Below are positions 1-7,598 of a DNA stretch of 64,000 bases, piece after piece. The DNA lies in contig NZ_JYLH01000012.1 in assembly GCF_001439685.1 (NCBI RefSeq), forward strand, positions 124,001-188,000. The letters run 5' to 3'. Each line of letters opens with the position of its first letter. Within the stretch, counting starts at the first letter, position 1. Made by a program: the position numbers and the translations under genes. The notes under the pieces are model-generated. The model did not search any database. It was given only the letters and a program-made list of their open reading frames with translations, and was not told where the DNA came from. The DNA comes from Pseudomonas libanensis. Lineage in GTDB: Bacteria > Pseudomonadota > Gammaproteobacteria > Pseudomonadales > Pseudomonadaceae.

Positions 1-81
1 GCTGGCTTGCCTGCGATAGCGGTGGGCCAGCCAGATTAATGGGGCTGACACACCGCTATCGCAGGCAAGCCAGCTCCCACA
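1..81. repeat. REP inverted pair (left edge cut)
   Basis: Two REP half-sites face each other: GCTGGCTTGCCTGCGATAGC at the left edge and its complement GCTATCGCAGGCAAGCCAGC near 57-76, ending in TCCCACA. This is the REP type that recurs in the window at 3241, 6140, 6696, 17385, 24855, 27683, 34019 and 57917. Such pairs form hairpins in intergenic DNA of the P. fluorescens group. Confidence 0.9.
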
Positions 82-103
82 GTTTGATTGCATTTCAACC
101 TAG

Positions 104-118
104 CAGCTGATTCGGCTG
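104..118. promoter_or_regulatory. Candidate operator upstream of ctlX
   Basis: CAGCTGATTCGGCTG is an imperfect palindrome about 120 bp before the CtlX-like gene. Its reverse complement differs by only one central base from the element at 2294-2308, which lies at a similar distance from the transporter binding-protein gene. A second inverted repeat follows at 141-149/164-172 (CCCGGCTGA / TCAGCCGGG). The Lrp/AsnC regulator encoded at 5612 is the natural candidate ligand; that link is inference. Confidence 0.5.
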
Positions 119-232
119 CGTCACTCCCCTTTTCAGCTTTCCCGGCTGAGCAGCCCTACTGTTTCAGCCGGGATCCTCCCCGCACAACGCACAAAATAGC
201 GCTACAAGATCACCCCATGGATTCGTGCCCCC

Positions 233-1159
233 ATGCAAACCACCAACACCGTCCTGATGATCCGCCCGGCGCGCTTTGCCTTCAACCCGGACACCGCGAT
301 CAACAACCGCTTCCAGCGCCCGCCGCTGGACCCGCTCAGTGCACAACACAAAGCGCTGGAAGAGTTCGACGGTTATGTCGACACCCTGCGCAATCACGGC
401 GTGGAAGTGCTGGTGGTGCAGGACACCCCGGCGCCCCACACCCCGGACTCGATCTTCCCCAACAACTGGTGGAGCAGCCATGCCGACGGCAGCCTGGTGC
501 TCTACCCCATGGAGGGCCAGAACCGCCGCCTGGAGCGCAACAAGGGTGTGCTGCAGGTGTTGGAGCAGCGCTTTGCGATCAAAGACACCATCGACCTGAG
601 CCACCTGGAACAACAGAACATCTTCCTCGAAGGCACCGGCAGCATGGTGCTCGACCGCCAGCACCGCATCAGCTACGCCTGCCACTCCGGGCGCACCCAC
701 CACGCCGCCCTGCGCCAGTTCGCCGAACGCCTCGACTACCAGCTCTGCGTGTTCCATGCGCTGGACCGCCACCACGCGCCGATCTACCACAGCAACGTAA
801 TGATGAGTGTCGGCCGCGACCTCGCGGTGGTGTGCCTGAAAGCGCTGCCCGATGAAGGCGAGCGCCTGACGTTGGAACGCTCCCTGCGCGACACCGGCAA
901 AGACATCCTCAGCCTGGACTTCGACCAATTGGAAGCCTTCGCCGGCAACATGCTCGAAATCCACGACCGTGACGGTCAGCCGCTGCTGGTGATGTCCGCC
1001 AGCGCCTGGGGCGCCCTGCAACCTGCCCAGCGCCAGCACGTAGAGCGCCACACACGGCCGGTGGTGGTGAATATCGACAACATCGAACGCATCGGCGGCG
1101 GCAGTGCCCGCTGCATGCTGGCCGAAGTGCATCTGCCGGCCCGTCCCTCATTTCAATAA
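233..1159 (+). CDS. ctlX: CtlX-like citrulline/arginine-type hydrolase (amidinotransferase superfamily)
   Basis: A 308-residue protein of the guanidine-modifying (amidinotransferase/dimethylargininase) superfamily, closest to the citrulline-utilization hydrolases called CtlX. The motif with Phe-Asn-Pro after the N-terminal strand, a central EGTGSMVLD segment carrying an acidic catalytic residue, and the C-terminal GGGSARC segment placing the nucleophilic Cys near the end are as expected for the family. The start ATG opens directly into the conserved first beta strand (TVLMIRPARFAFN). It is followed 11 bp later by ornithine cyclodeaminase, so the pair could convert citrulline or a methylated arginine to ornithine and then proline. 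Substrate is inferred from family and neighbour only. Confidence 0.8.
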   Translation: MQTTNTVLMIRPARFAFNPDTAINNRFQRPPLDPLSAQHKALEEFDGYVDTLRNHGVEVLVVQDTPAPHTPDSIFPNNWWSSHADGSLVLYPMEGQNRRLERNKGVLQVLEQRFAIKDTIDLSHLEQQNIFLEGTGSMVLDRQHRISYACHSGRTHHAALRQFAERLDYQLCVFHALDRHHAPIYHSNVMMSVGRDLAVVCLKALPDEGERLTLERSLRDTGKDILSLDFDQLEAFAGNMLEIHDRDGQPLLVMSASAWGALQPAQRQHVERHTRPVVVNIDNIERIGGGSARCMLAEVHLPARPSFQ

Positions 1160-1170
1160 GGAGTCTTGCC

Positions 1171-2217
1171 ATGACCCGTTACATCGACGTCAACGACCTC
1201 AGCTACCTGGTCTCGCAGAAAGGCCTGCAAACCTGCATCACCGAGATGGCCGACTATATCCGCGCCGACTACCTGCGCTGGCAGGACTTCGAGAAATGCG
1301 CGCGCCTGGCCAACCATTCACCGGATGGTGTGATCGAGCTGATGCCGGTGTCCGACGCTTCGCTATACGCCTTCAAATACGTCAACGGCCACCCGAAAAA
1401 CACCCTGGCTGGCATGCTCACGGTGATGGCGTTCGGTGCCTTGGGCGATGTGGACACCGGCAAACCGGTGCTGCTGGCGGAAATGACCCTGACCACTGCG
1501 ATCCGCACCGCCGCCACCTCGGCCTTGGTCGCCCGCTACCTGGCCCGCGCCGACAGCCGCAGCATGGCGCTGATCGGCAACGGCTGCCAGAGCGAATTCC
1601 AGGCCCTGGCCTTCCACGCCATGCTCGGCATCACTGAAATCCGCTTGTTCGATATCGACCCCAAGGCCACCGCCAAGCTCGCCGCGAACCTCAAGGCGTT
1701 CCCGGCAATCAAGGTGATCCTGGCCGGCAGCGTCGCCGAAGCGGTCAAAGGCGCGGATATCGTCACCACCGTCACCGCGGACAAGGCCTACGCCACCATC
1801 CTGACGGACGAGATGATCGAGCCCGGCATGCACCTCAACGCCGTGGGCGGCGACTGCCCAGGCAAGACCGAGCTGGACCGCCGTATCGTCGAGCGCGCCA
1901 GGGTGATCGTCGAGTACGAACCGCAAAGCCGTATCGAGGGCGAGATCCAGCACATGCCGAAAGATTCGCCAGTCACCGAGCTGTGGCAGGTGATCAACGG
2001 CCAGAAACCCGGCCGCGAGAATGAGCGCCAAGTCACCCTGTTCGACTCGGTGGGTTTTGCCATCGAAGACTATTCGGCATTGCGCTATGTGCTGGACGTG
2101 GCCAAGGCCCTTGATGTAGGCAGCGAACTGGAACTGGTACCCGACCTGGCCGACCCGAAAGACCTGTTTGCCCGCCTGGCCCAGCGGCCGGCCGCACAGC
2201 AGAAAAAGCGCGCCTGA
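1171..2217 (+). CDS. ocd: Ornithine cyclodeaminase
   Basis: A 348-residue NAD-dependent ornithine cyclodeaminase/mu-crystallin family protein, of normal length. The N-terminal substrate domain is followed by a Rossmann segment (MALIGNGCQSEF) and the conserved NAVGGDCPGKTEL stretch with the catalytic Asp. The expected reaction is L-ornithine to L-proline plus ammonia in the cytosol. An AGGAG ribosome site lies just before the ATG. It forms an operon with the upstream CtlX-like hydrolase, which would supply ornithine, and ends at a clear hairpin terminator. Confidence 0.9.
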   Translation: MTRYIDVNDLSYLVSQKGLQTCITEMADYIRADYLRWQDFEKCARLANHSPDGVIELMPVSDASLYAFKYVNGHPKNTLAGMLTVMAFGALGDVDTGKPVLLAEMTLTTAIRTAATSALVARYLARADSRSMALIGNGCQSEFQALAFHAMLGITEIRLFDIDPKATAKLAANLKAFPAIKVILAGSVAEAVKGADIVTTVTADKAYATILTDEMIEPGMHLNAVGGDCPGKTELDRRIVERARVIVEYEPQSRIEGEIQHMPKDSPVTELWQVINGQKPGRENERQVTLFDSVGFAIEDYSALRYVLDVAKALDVGSELELVPDLADPKDLFARLAQRPAAQQKKRA

Positions 2218-2226
2218 GACCGCTCT

Positions 2227-2260
2227 GGCCTGCCGCTTTGCGCCAAGGGCAGGCCGGATT
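2227..2260 (+). terminator. Rho-independent terminator after ocd
   Basis: An 8-bp stem GGCCTGCC / GGCAGGCC with a 13-base loop is followed by GGATTTT. It lies 10 bp after the ocd stop and separates the enzyme pair from the transporter operon. Confidence 0.7.
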
Positions 2261-2293
2261 TTCACCGATGAAAAGCCGATTCAGCGGGTGTCA

Positions 2294-2308
2294 CAGCCGA
2301 TTCAGCTG
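2294..2308. promoter_or_regulatory. Candidate operator upstream of the amino acid ABC operon
   Basis: CAGCCGATTCAGCTG matches the reverse complement of the element at 104-118 in 14 of 15 bases. A partial copy (AGCCGATTCAGC) sits at 2274-2285, about two helical turns upstream, and GCGCAATTTGCGC follows at 2327-2339. The element lies about 143 bp before the binding-protein start. Paired, helically phased sites fit an Lrp/AsnC octamer; assignment to the regulator at 5612 is inference. Confidence 0.5.
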
Positions 2309-2443
2309 CATTGACCGTTTTAACAGCGCAATTTGCGCCTCGTGCACCGGGTAAACGACACAAAAAACGCACCATCATGAAGCATTCTCTGCTCCCAGTT
2401 ATTCACTGCCCTGACATCAATTACAAAATAAAGGGACCTCCAC

Positions 2444-3223
2444 ATGACTCCACTGCGATCACTTTTCGCTGCTTTGCTGTTGCCACTGTGCGCTACTGCT
2501 GCCCACGCCCAGGAGTGGAAAGAAATCCGCTTCGGCGTTTTCCCCGAATACCCGCCCTTCGAATCCGTAGCCGCCGACGGTAGCCTGCAAGGCTTCGATA
2601 TCGAGTTGGGCAACGCCATCTGCGCCAAGCTTGAAGTCAAGTGCACCTGGGTGCACAACGAATTCGACGGCATGATCCCGGCCCTGCGGGCGCGCAAGTT
2701 CGACGCAATCATGTCGTCCATGGCGGTGACCCCCGCGCGGGAAAAAGTCATCGATTTCACCGATCGGCTGTTCCTCAGCCCGACCTCGGTGATCACTCGC
2801 AAAGGCGCGGATTTCGGCGACACGCCCGAGTCGCTCAACGGCAAGCAAGTCGGCGTATTGCAAGGCTCGCTGCAGGAAGCCTATGCGCGGGCACACCTGG
2901 CCAAGCTTGGCGCGCAGATCAAGGCGTACCAATCCCAGGAGCAGAACTACGCCGACCTGCAGAACGGTCGCCTCGACGCTACCTTGACCGACAAGCTCGA
3001 AGCCCAGCTCAACTTCCTGTCCAAGCCCGAAGGCGCCGACTTCAAGACCGGCCCCGCCTTCAAGGACCCGACCCTGCCCCTGGACATCGCCATGGGCCTG
3101 CGCAAGAACGACCAGGCATTGCGTGAGCTGATCAACAAGGGTATCGCCGCCGTCCAGGCCGATGGCACCTACGCGCAGATCCAGAAGAAATACTTCGGCG
3201 ATCAAGATATCTACAACGAATAA
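2444..3223 (+). CDS. Periplasmic polar amino acid-binding protein (ABC transporter)
   Basis: A 259-residue type II periplasmic binding protein of the lysine/arginine/ornithine/histidine family. It has a Sec signal peptide ending near AAHAQEW, then the usual FGVFPEYPPFES and GFDIELGNAICAKL strands and the FDAIMSSMAVTPAREK segment that contacts the ligand amino acid group. It is the first gene of an operon with two permeases, an ATPase and an Lrp-type regulator. Given the CtlX and ornithine cyclodeaminase neighbours, ligands such as citrulline, ornithine or arginine are likely but not shown. Confidence 0.88.
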   Translation: MTPLRSLFAALLLPLCATAAHAQEWKEIRFGVFPEYPPFESVAADGSLQGFDIELGNAICAKLEVKCTWVHNEFDGMIPALRARKFDAIMSSMAVTPAREKVIDFTDRLFLSPTSVITRKGADFGDTPESLNGKQVGVLQGSLQEAYARAHLAKLGAQIKAYQSQEQNYADLQNGRLDATLTDKLEAQLNFLSKPEGADFKTGPAFKDPTLPLDIAMGLRKNDQALRELINKGIAAVQADGTYAQIQKKYFGDQDIYNE

Positions 3224-3240
3224 CCGGCAACCCGTGCCCC

Positions 3241-3330
3241 TGTGAGAGCGGGCTTGCCCGCGATAGCGATGGTTCAGGCACCCACACCGTGACTGCACCA
3301 CCGTTATCGCAGGCAAGCCAGCTCCCACAG
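3241..3330. repeat. REP inverted pair
   Basis: A diverged left half (GTGAGAGCGGGCTTGCCCGC) faces a canonical right half (CGCAGGCAAGCCAGCTCCCAC). It lies between the binding-protein gene and the first permease of the same operon. Such hairpins can stabilise the upstream mRNA and raise expression of the binding protein over the membrane components. Confidence 0.85.
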
Positions 3331-3361
3331 TAAATCCGTGCACTCCTTCGAGATCTTCCCC

Positions 3362-4063
3362 ATGAACGACCTCCTCAACCTGCAAGGCTACGGCCCGATG
3401 CTGGCCCAGGGTGCCTGGATGACGCTCAAGCTGGCCTTCCTGGCCCTGGCCCTGAGCCTCACCCTGGGCCTGGTCGCCGCCGGCGCCAAGCTTTCCAGCG
3501 CCAAATGGCTGCGCGTACCGGCCACGTTGTACACCACGCTGATTCGCAGCGTGCCGGACCTGGTGCTGATCCTGCTGATCTTCTACAGCCTGCAACTGTG
3601 GCTCAATGACCTGACCGAAGTGTTCGGCTGGGCCTATTTCGAAATCGACCCGTTTACCGCCGGGGTGGTCACCCTGGGGTTTATCTATGGAGCGTATTTC
3701 ACCGAGAACTTCCGCGGCGCGATCCTCAGCGTGCCGGTAGGCCAACTGGAAGCCGCTACCGCCTATGGCCTGAGCCGCTGGCAGCGCTTTCACCTGGTGC
3801 TGTTCCCGCAACTGATGCGCTTTGCCCTGCCGGGCCTGGGCAATAACTGGCTGGTGCTGCTCAAGTCCACGGCGCTGGTGTCGATCATCGGCCTGTCGGA
3901 CCTGGTCAAGGCCGCGCAGAACGCCGGCAAGTCCACCAGCGAGCCGCTGTACTTCCTGATTCTCGCGGGTCTGGTGTACCTGGTGATCACCACCCTCTCC
4001 AACCGCATCTTCAAGCGCCTCGAACGGCGCTACAACCTGGGCATCAAGGGGATGGCGCGATGA
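3362..4063 (+). CDS. Polar amino acid ABC transporter permease (HisQ type)
   Basis: An inner-membrane permease of about 233 residues with several hydrophobic helices and the EAA-loop region (GQLEAATAYGLSRWQRF) that docks on the ATPase. The ATG at 3362 opens directly into MNDLLNLQGYGPML, typical of HisQ-like proteins; an in-frame GTG at 3338 abuts the REP and is less likely. It overlaps the next permease by 4 bp, indicating translational coupling. It should pair with the HisM-type permease at 4060. Confidence 0.88.
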   Translation: MNDLLNLQGYGPMLAQGAWMTLKLAFLALALSLTLGLVAAGAKLSSAKWLRVPATLYTTLIRSVPDLVLILLIFYSLQLWLNDLTEVFGWAYFEIDPFTAGVVTLGFIYGAYFTENFRGAILSVPVGQLEAATAYGLSRWQRFHLVLFPQLMRFALPGLGNNWLVLLKSTALVSIIGLSDLVKAAQNAGKSTSEPLYFLILAGLVYLVITTLSNRIFKRLERRYNLGIKGMAR

Positions 4064-4773
4064 TCGAACTGTTCCAGCAATACGGCCTGGCCTATCTGTT
4101 CAGCGATGGCACGGGGTTGTCCGGCGTGGCCATGACCTTGTGGCTGTTCATCATCTCGGTGGTGCTCGGCTTTTGCCTGTCGATCCCCCTGGCGCTGGCG
4201 CGGGTTTCGCAGCACTTCTGGCTGCGCTGGCCGGTGGAGGCCTACACCTACCTGTTCCGCGGCACGCCGCTGTATATCCAATTGCTGATTTGCTACACCG
4301 GGCTGTACAGCCTGGAGGTGGTGCAGGACAACGCCCTGCTCAATCAGTTTTTCCGCAATGCGCTGAACTGCACCCTGCTGGCGTTTGTGCTCAACACCTG
4401 CGCCTATACCGTGGAAATTTTCGCCGGGGCGATCCGCAATATTCCCCACGGCGAAATCGAAGCGGCACGCGCCTATGGCCTGCACGGCTGGCGGCTGAAC
4501 CTGTATGTGGTGGTGCCCGCCGCCTTGCGCCGCGCGCTGCCGGCCTACAGCAATGAAATGATCCTGATGCTGCACGCCACCTCGTTGGCGTTCACCGCCA
4601 CGGTTGCCGACATCCTCAAGGTCGCCCGCGACGCAAATGCCGAAACATTCCTGACCTTCCAGGCCTTCGGCATCGCCGCCCTGCTCTACATGCTGCTGTC
4701 CTTTGCACTGGTGGGCCTGTTTCGACTGGCCGAACGTCGCTGGATGCGTTTTCTTGTTCCTACCCGAGGCTAA
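4060..4773 (+). CDS. Polar amino acid ABC transporter permease (HisM type)
   Basis: A 237-residue permease with the EAA loop HGEIEAARAYGLHGWRL and about five hydrophobic segments. The early motif TYLFRGTPLYIQLLICY is characteristic of the HisM branch. Its ATG overlaps the stop of the preceding permease as ATGA. The two permeases form the heterodimeric channel of the importer. Confidence 0.88.
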   Translation: MIELFQQYGLAYLFSDGTGLSGVAMTLWLFIISVVLGFCLSIPLALARVSQHFWLRWPVEAYTYLFRGTPLYIQLLICYTGLYSLEVVQDNALLNQFFRNALNCTLLAFVLNTCAYTVEIFAGAIRNIPHGEIEAARAYGLHGWRLNLYVVVPAALRRALPAYSNEMILMLHATSLAFTATVADILKVARDANAETFLTFQAFGIAALLYMLLSFALVGLFRLAERRWMRFLVPTRG

Positions 4774-4776
4774 CCC

Positions 4777-5607
4777 ATGAATCAGTCCGCGCAGGCCCTG
4801 GCCGCTTATCCGGTGGATGTACCCGTGACCAATACCGCAAGTGCCGCGATCAAGCTGCAAGTCGAAGGCATCCATAAACGCTACGGCGAACACGAAGTGC
4901 TCAAGGGCGTATCCCTCAATGCGCGCCAGGGCGATGTGATCAGCCTGATCGGCGCCAGCGGCTCGGGCAAAAGCACCATGCTGCGTTGCATCAATTTTCT
5001 CGAACAGCCGGACGCCGGGGTGATCACCCTGGACGGCATCAGCATCCAGATGCAGCAAGGCCGCGCCGGCAGCCGCGCACCGCATCAGGCGCAACTGCAA
5101 AACCTGCGCACGCGCCTGGCCATGGTGTTCCAGCACTTCAACCTGTGGAGCCACATGACCGTGCTGGAAAACATCACCATGGCCCCGCGACGGGTGCTGG
5201 ACGTGAGCGCCGCCGAAGCGGAAAAACGCGCACGCCTGTACCTGGACAAGGTCGGCCTGCCAAGCCGCGTGGCGGACCAGTACCCGGCGTTCCTGTCCGG
5301 CGGACAGCAGCAGCGCGTGGCGATTGCCCGGGCGCTGGCAATGGAGCCAGAGATCATCCTGTTCGATGAACCGACTTCTGCCCTGGACCCGGAACTTGTA
5401 GGAGAAGTCCTCAAAGTCATACAGACGTTGGCCGAGGAAGGTCGTACCATGCTGATGGTCACCCACGAAATGGGCTTTGCCCGCCAGGTGTCCAGCCAAG
5501 TGCTGTTCTTGCATCAGGGCCGGGTCGAGGAACACGGCGGCGCCGAGATCCTCGACCATCCCAACAGCGAACGCTTGCAGCAATTTCTTTCCAACCGTTT
5601 GAAGTGA
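4777..5607 (+). CDS. Polar amino acid ABC transporter ATP-binding protein (HisP type)
   Basis: A 276-residue ATPase with Walker A GASGSGKST, Q-loop VFQHFNLW, signature LSGGQQQR, Walker B ILFDEPTSALDPE and H-loop MVTHEMGFA. It has an N-terminal extension of about 25 residues before the first strand compared with HisP, so an internal start is possible, although the ATG 3 bp after the permease stop fits tight operon spacing. It completes the importer encoded from 2444. Confidence 0.9.
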   Translation: MNQSAQALAAYPVDVPVTNTASAAIKLQVEGIHKRYGEHEVLKGVSLNARQGDVISLIGASGSGKSTMLRCINFLEQPDAGVITLDGISIQMQQGRAGSRAPHQAQLQNLRTRLAMVFQHFNLWSHMTVLENITMAPRRVLDVSAAEAEKRARLYLDKVGLPSRVADQYPAFLSGGQQQRVAIARALAMEPEIILFDEPTSALDPELVGEVLKVIQTLAEEGRTMLMVTHEMGFARQVSSQVLFLHQGRVEEHGGAEILDHPNSERLQQFLSNRLK

Positions 5608-5611
5608 ACCC

Positions 5612-6109
5612 ATGGATACCAAGGCCAACGGACCCCATTCTTCCCCTGCGCTGGATCGCATCGACGAGGCGATCATCGACGTGCTGCGGCACCAGGGGCG
5701 TATCACCTACGAAAGACTCTCATCGCTGGTGCACCTCACCCCCAGGCCCTGCCTGGAACGGGTGCGCAAGCTGGAGCGACGCGGGGTGATCCGTGGGTAT
5801 GGGGCGATCATCGATGTGCAGATGGTCTCGCCAGGGCTGTCGCTGCTGGTGCTGGTGGCCTTGTCCAACCAGAGCGGGCGTTCGGCGCAAAAGGCTTTCG
5901 AAGCCTGCGTAAAAGCCTGCCCGCAGGTGTTCGAATGCCAGCTGATCAGCGGGCCGTTCGACTACAGCCTGCGCATGCGCTGCCGGGACATGGAACATTA
6001 CCGGGTGCTGACCGAGACCTGGTTGAATAATGATGAGTTGCACATTGATAAGCTGGTGGCGCATCCGGAGTTGGCGGTCGTCAAGAACACTGCGACCGAA
6101 CTGGCCTGA
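5612..6109 (+). CDS. Lrp/AsnC family transcriptional regulator
   Basis: A 165-residue regulator with an N-terminal winged helix-turn-helix (LDRIDEAIIDVLRHQGRITY...) and a C-terminal RAM/ASNC ligand domain from about residue 80. Starting 4 bp after the ATPase stop, it ends the transporter operon and probably senses an amino acid to control it and the ctlX-ocd unit. The repeated 15-bp palindromes at 104 and 2294 are candidate binding sites. Confidence 0.88.
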   Translation: MDTKANGPHSSPALDRIDEAIIDVLRHQGRITYERLSSLVHLTPRPCLERVRKLERRGVIRGYGAIIDVQMVSPGLSLLVLVALSNQSGRSAQKAFEACVKACPQVFECQLISGPFDYSLRMRCRDMEHYRVLTETWLNNDELHIDKLVAHPELAVVKNTATELA

Positions 6110-6139
6110 TACCCACTCCCCCAGGCTGCGAAAATCAAC

Positions 6140-6306
6140 TGTGGGAGCTGGCTTGCCTGCGATAGCCATAGGTATCTACACAACTTTGGGGCGACGTTGG
6201 ACCTGTGGCGAGGGAGCTTGCTCCCGTGACGGACTGACAGCCGACGCTGATCGAGCTGACGCACCGCGATCCAAATGTGGGAGCTGGCTTGCCTGCGAAG
6301 GCGGCC
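6140..6306. repeat. Clustered REP half-sites
   Basis: Two canonical half-sites (from 6140 and from 6276) point the same way, with a variant of the GAGCTTGCTCCCG type near 6209-6225. This is the first part of a 600-bp region without a gene, 6110-6716, that consists of repeats only. Confidence 0.8.
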
Positions 6307-6696
6307 TTAAAGCCGACCAGGATCTCGGGTCAGACCGCGTACATATCCGTTCCTGCGGTAATGGCTGCTATTGGTTCCGCTTTTACAGCGGGTCACTTTT
6401 GAAAAGAGCCCAAAAGTAACCAAAAGGCTCTTGCCCCACCACTCGGCACCTCGCTCAGGCTCGGTGTGCCCGTAATTCGCCAGTGATTTGGGGGGTCGCC
6501 GCCACGCGCCATCCATGGCGCGGGGCGGCTAAACCGGCATCCCTGCCGGTTTACCCCCCAAACCCCTGTCGAATTCCGGCCAGCGTGGTTTAACGGGGCG
6601 CCTAAGATCAAAAGCAGATCAAGATCAAGAGCGACTCGCTTCGCATCGTGGTTACCGTCGGCTGCTACAGCCTACAAAGTTGTGTAGATACCTATG
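6167..6696. repeat. Compound dispersed repeat flanked by perfect 22-bp inverted repeats
   Basis: Positions 6167-6188 and 6675-6696 are perfect reverse complements (22 of 22, core GGTATCTACACAACTTTG). Between them lie REP half-sites and, at about 6385-6640, a block beginning AAAAGAGCCCAAAAGTAACC and rich in small hairpins (CATCCATGG, CCGGCATCCCTGCCGG). I know this block as a dispersed non-coding repeat in Pseudomonas genomes, often mis-annotated as small proteins. No ribosome sites or codon pattern support the short reading frames here. Confidence 0.65.
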
Positions 6697-6769
6697 CTGC
6701 GATAGCGGCGCATCAGTCACCCCACATCTGACTGGTCGACCGCTATCGCAGGCAAGCCAGCTCCCACAT
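6696..6769. repeat. REP inverted pair overlapping the 3' end of a gene
   Basis: A left half with TGCGATAGCGG faces CCGCTATCGCAGGCAAGCCAGCTCCCACA. The right half lies inside the minus-strand coding sequence that ends at 6717 and supplies its last residues and stop codon. Confidence 0.8.
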
Positions 6770-7598
6770 TGACCGGGCTTGCAATTCTTTTGCCTGGCTT
6801 GGCCCCCACCCACTTCGCCTGTCCATCCTTTTGCTTCCCCGTGCGCGCCTCGCTGATCAACCCCGGTATCAACTTGCCCTCCGGCAGATTCTTCCAGAAC
6901 CGGCTGGGCAAGTGCCCCTCCATCACCTTGGGGTTCAACCGCGCCGGGTTGAAGATGTGGCTGTAGTAGGTCAGCCACATCGCACTGTGGGGATCCTCGA
7001 CATTCTGCGCCAGTTGCTGCCAGGACTCGGGGCACCGGCGTTGGTGAATCAACTGCTCGCCGTCGTAATACACCCCGTCCAGGGGCGTCGCGATCATCCA
7101 GCGATGGCGCCCCATGCGCCCGACAAAATGCTGGCTGGCGCTTTTGAGAATGTCGTGGGCCGGCTCATGCCAGGCCACGTACTCCGGCAGTTCTGGTCCT
7201 GCCTCGGCGGGAAGAGCAATAAAGCGCACAAACGCATGCAGGTGGTGGGCTTCCCGGCTGACCTGCTTGATGCGCCGTTGCAACTCACTGCCCAGCTTGT
7301 CCCCCGCCAGCATCGCGGTGCGGTCGCCGTGGCTGACCCGCCACAGCACCTCGTACAACAGGCTCCAACGCTGATCGCCGTGGTAACAGGCGGCTGACGC
7401 CAACAGCTCCAGCAACGCCTTGGGAATCCGTGCCTGGAACGGCCCCAGCCCTGGCGGAATCGGCTCATCGGTAGCGAACAGGTCCGCCGCCTGCGTCTGG
7501 CCCCAACTCACCTGGCTGGGGTCGACCTGATGGCTGAGCAGCCAGCGCGCCTGTTCGCGCCAGGTGCTGAACAGGTTGTCGCATTCCAGGCTGATCAT
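6717..7598 (-). CDS. TIGR03915-type putative DNA metabolism protein
   Basis: A 293-residue protein resembling the family TIGR03915, which is encoded next to the TIGR03916 radical SAM protein and is thought to act in DNA repair or modification; its activity is unknown. Its ATG overlaps the stop of the radical SAM gene as ATGA, so the two are translationally coupled. Conserved-looking stretches are TPLDGVYYDGEQL and RHRWMIATP. The last 13 or so residues (GAGLPAIAV...) are read from a REP element, so the natural C-terminus was probably altered by REP insertion. An SOS box stands before the operon. Confidence 0.75.
   Translation of the reverse strand: MISLECDNLFSTWREQARWLLSHQVDPSQVSWGQTQAADLFATDEPIPPGLGPFQARIPKALLELLASAACYHGDQRWSLLYEVLWRVSHGDRTAMLAGDKLGSELQRRIKQVSREAHHLHAFVRFIALPAEAGPELPEYVAWHEPAHDILKSASQHFVGRMGRHRWMIATPLDGVYYDGEQLIHQRRCPESWQQLAQNVEDPHSAMWLTYYSHIFNPARLNPKVMEGHLPSRFWKNLPEGKLIPGLISEARTGKQKDGQAKWVGAKPGKRIASPVNVGAGLPAIAVDQSDVG

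Noticed and set aside
6307..6611. Two short minus-strand frames that could be called hypothetical proteins.
   Set aside because: They lie inside the dispersed repeat, have no ribosome sites, and the same sequence is known as a repeated non-coding block in Pseudomonas.
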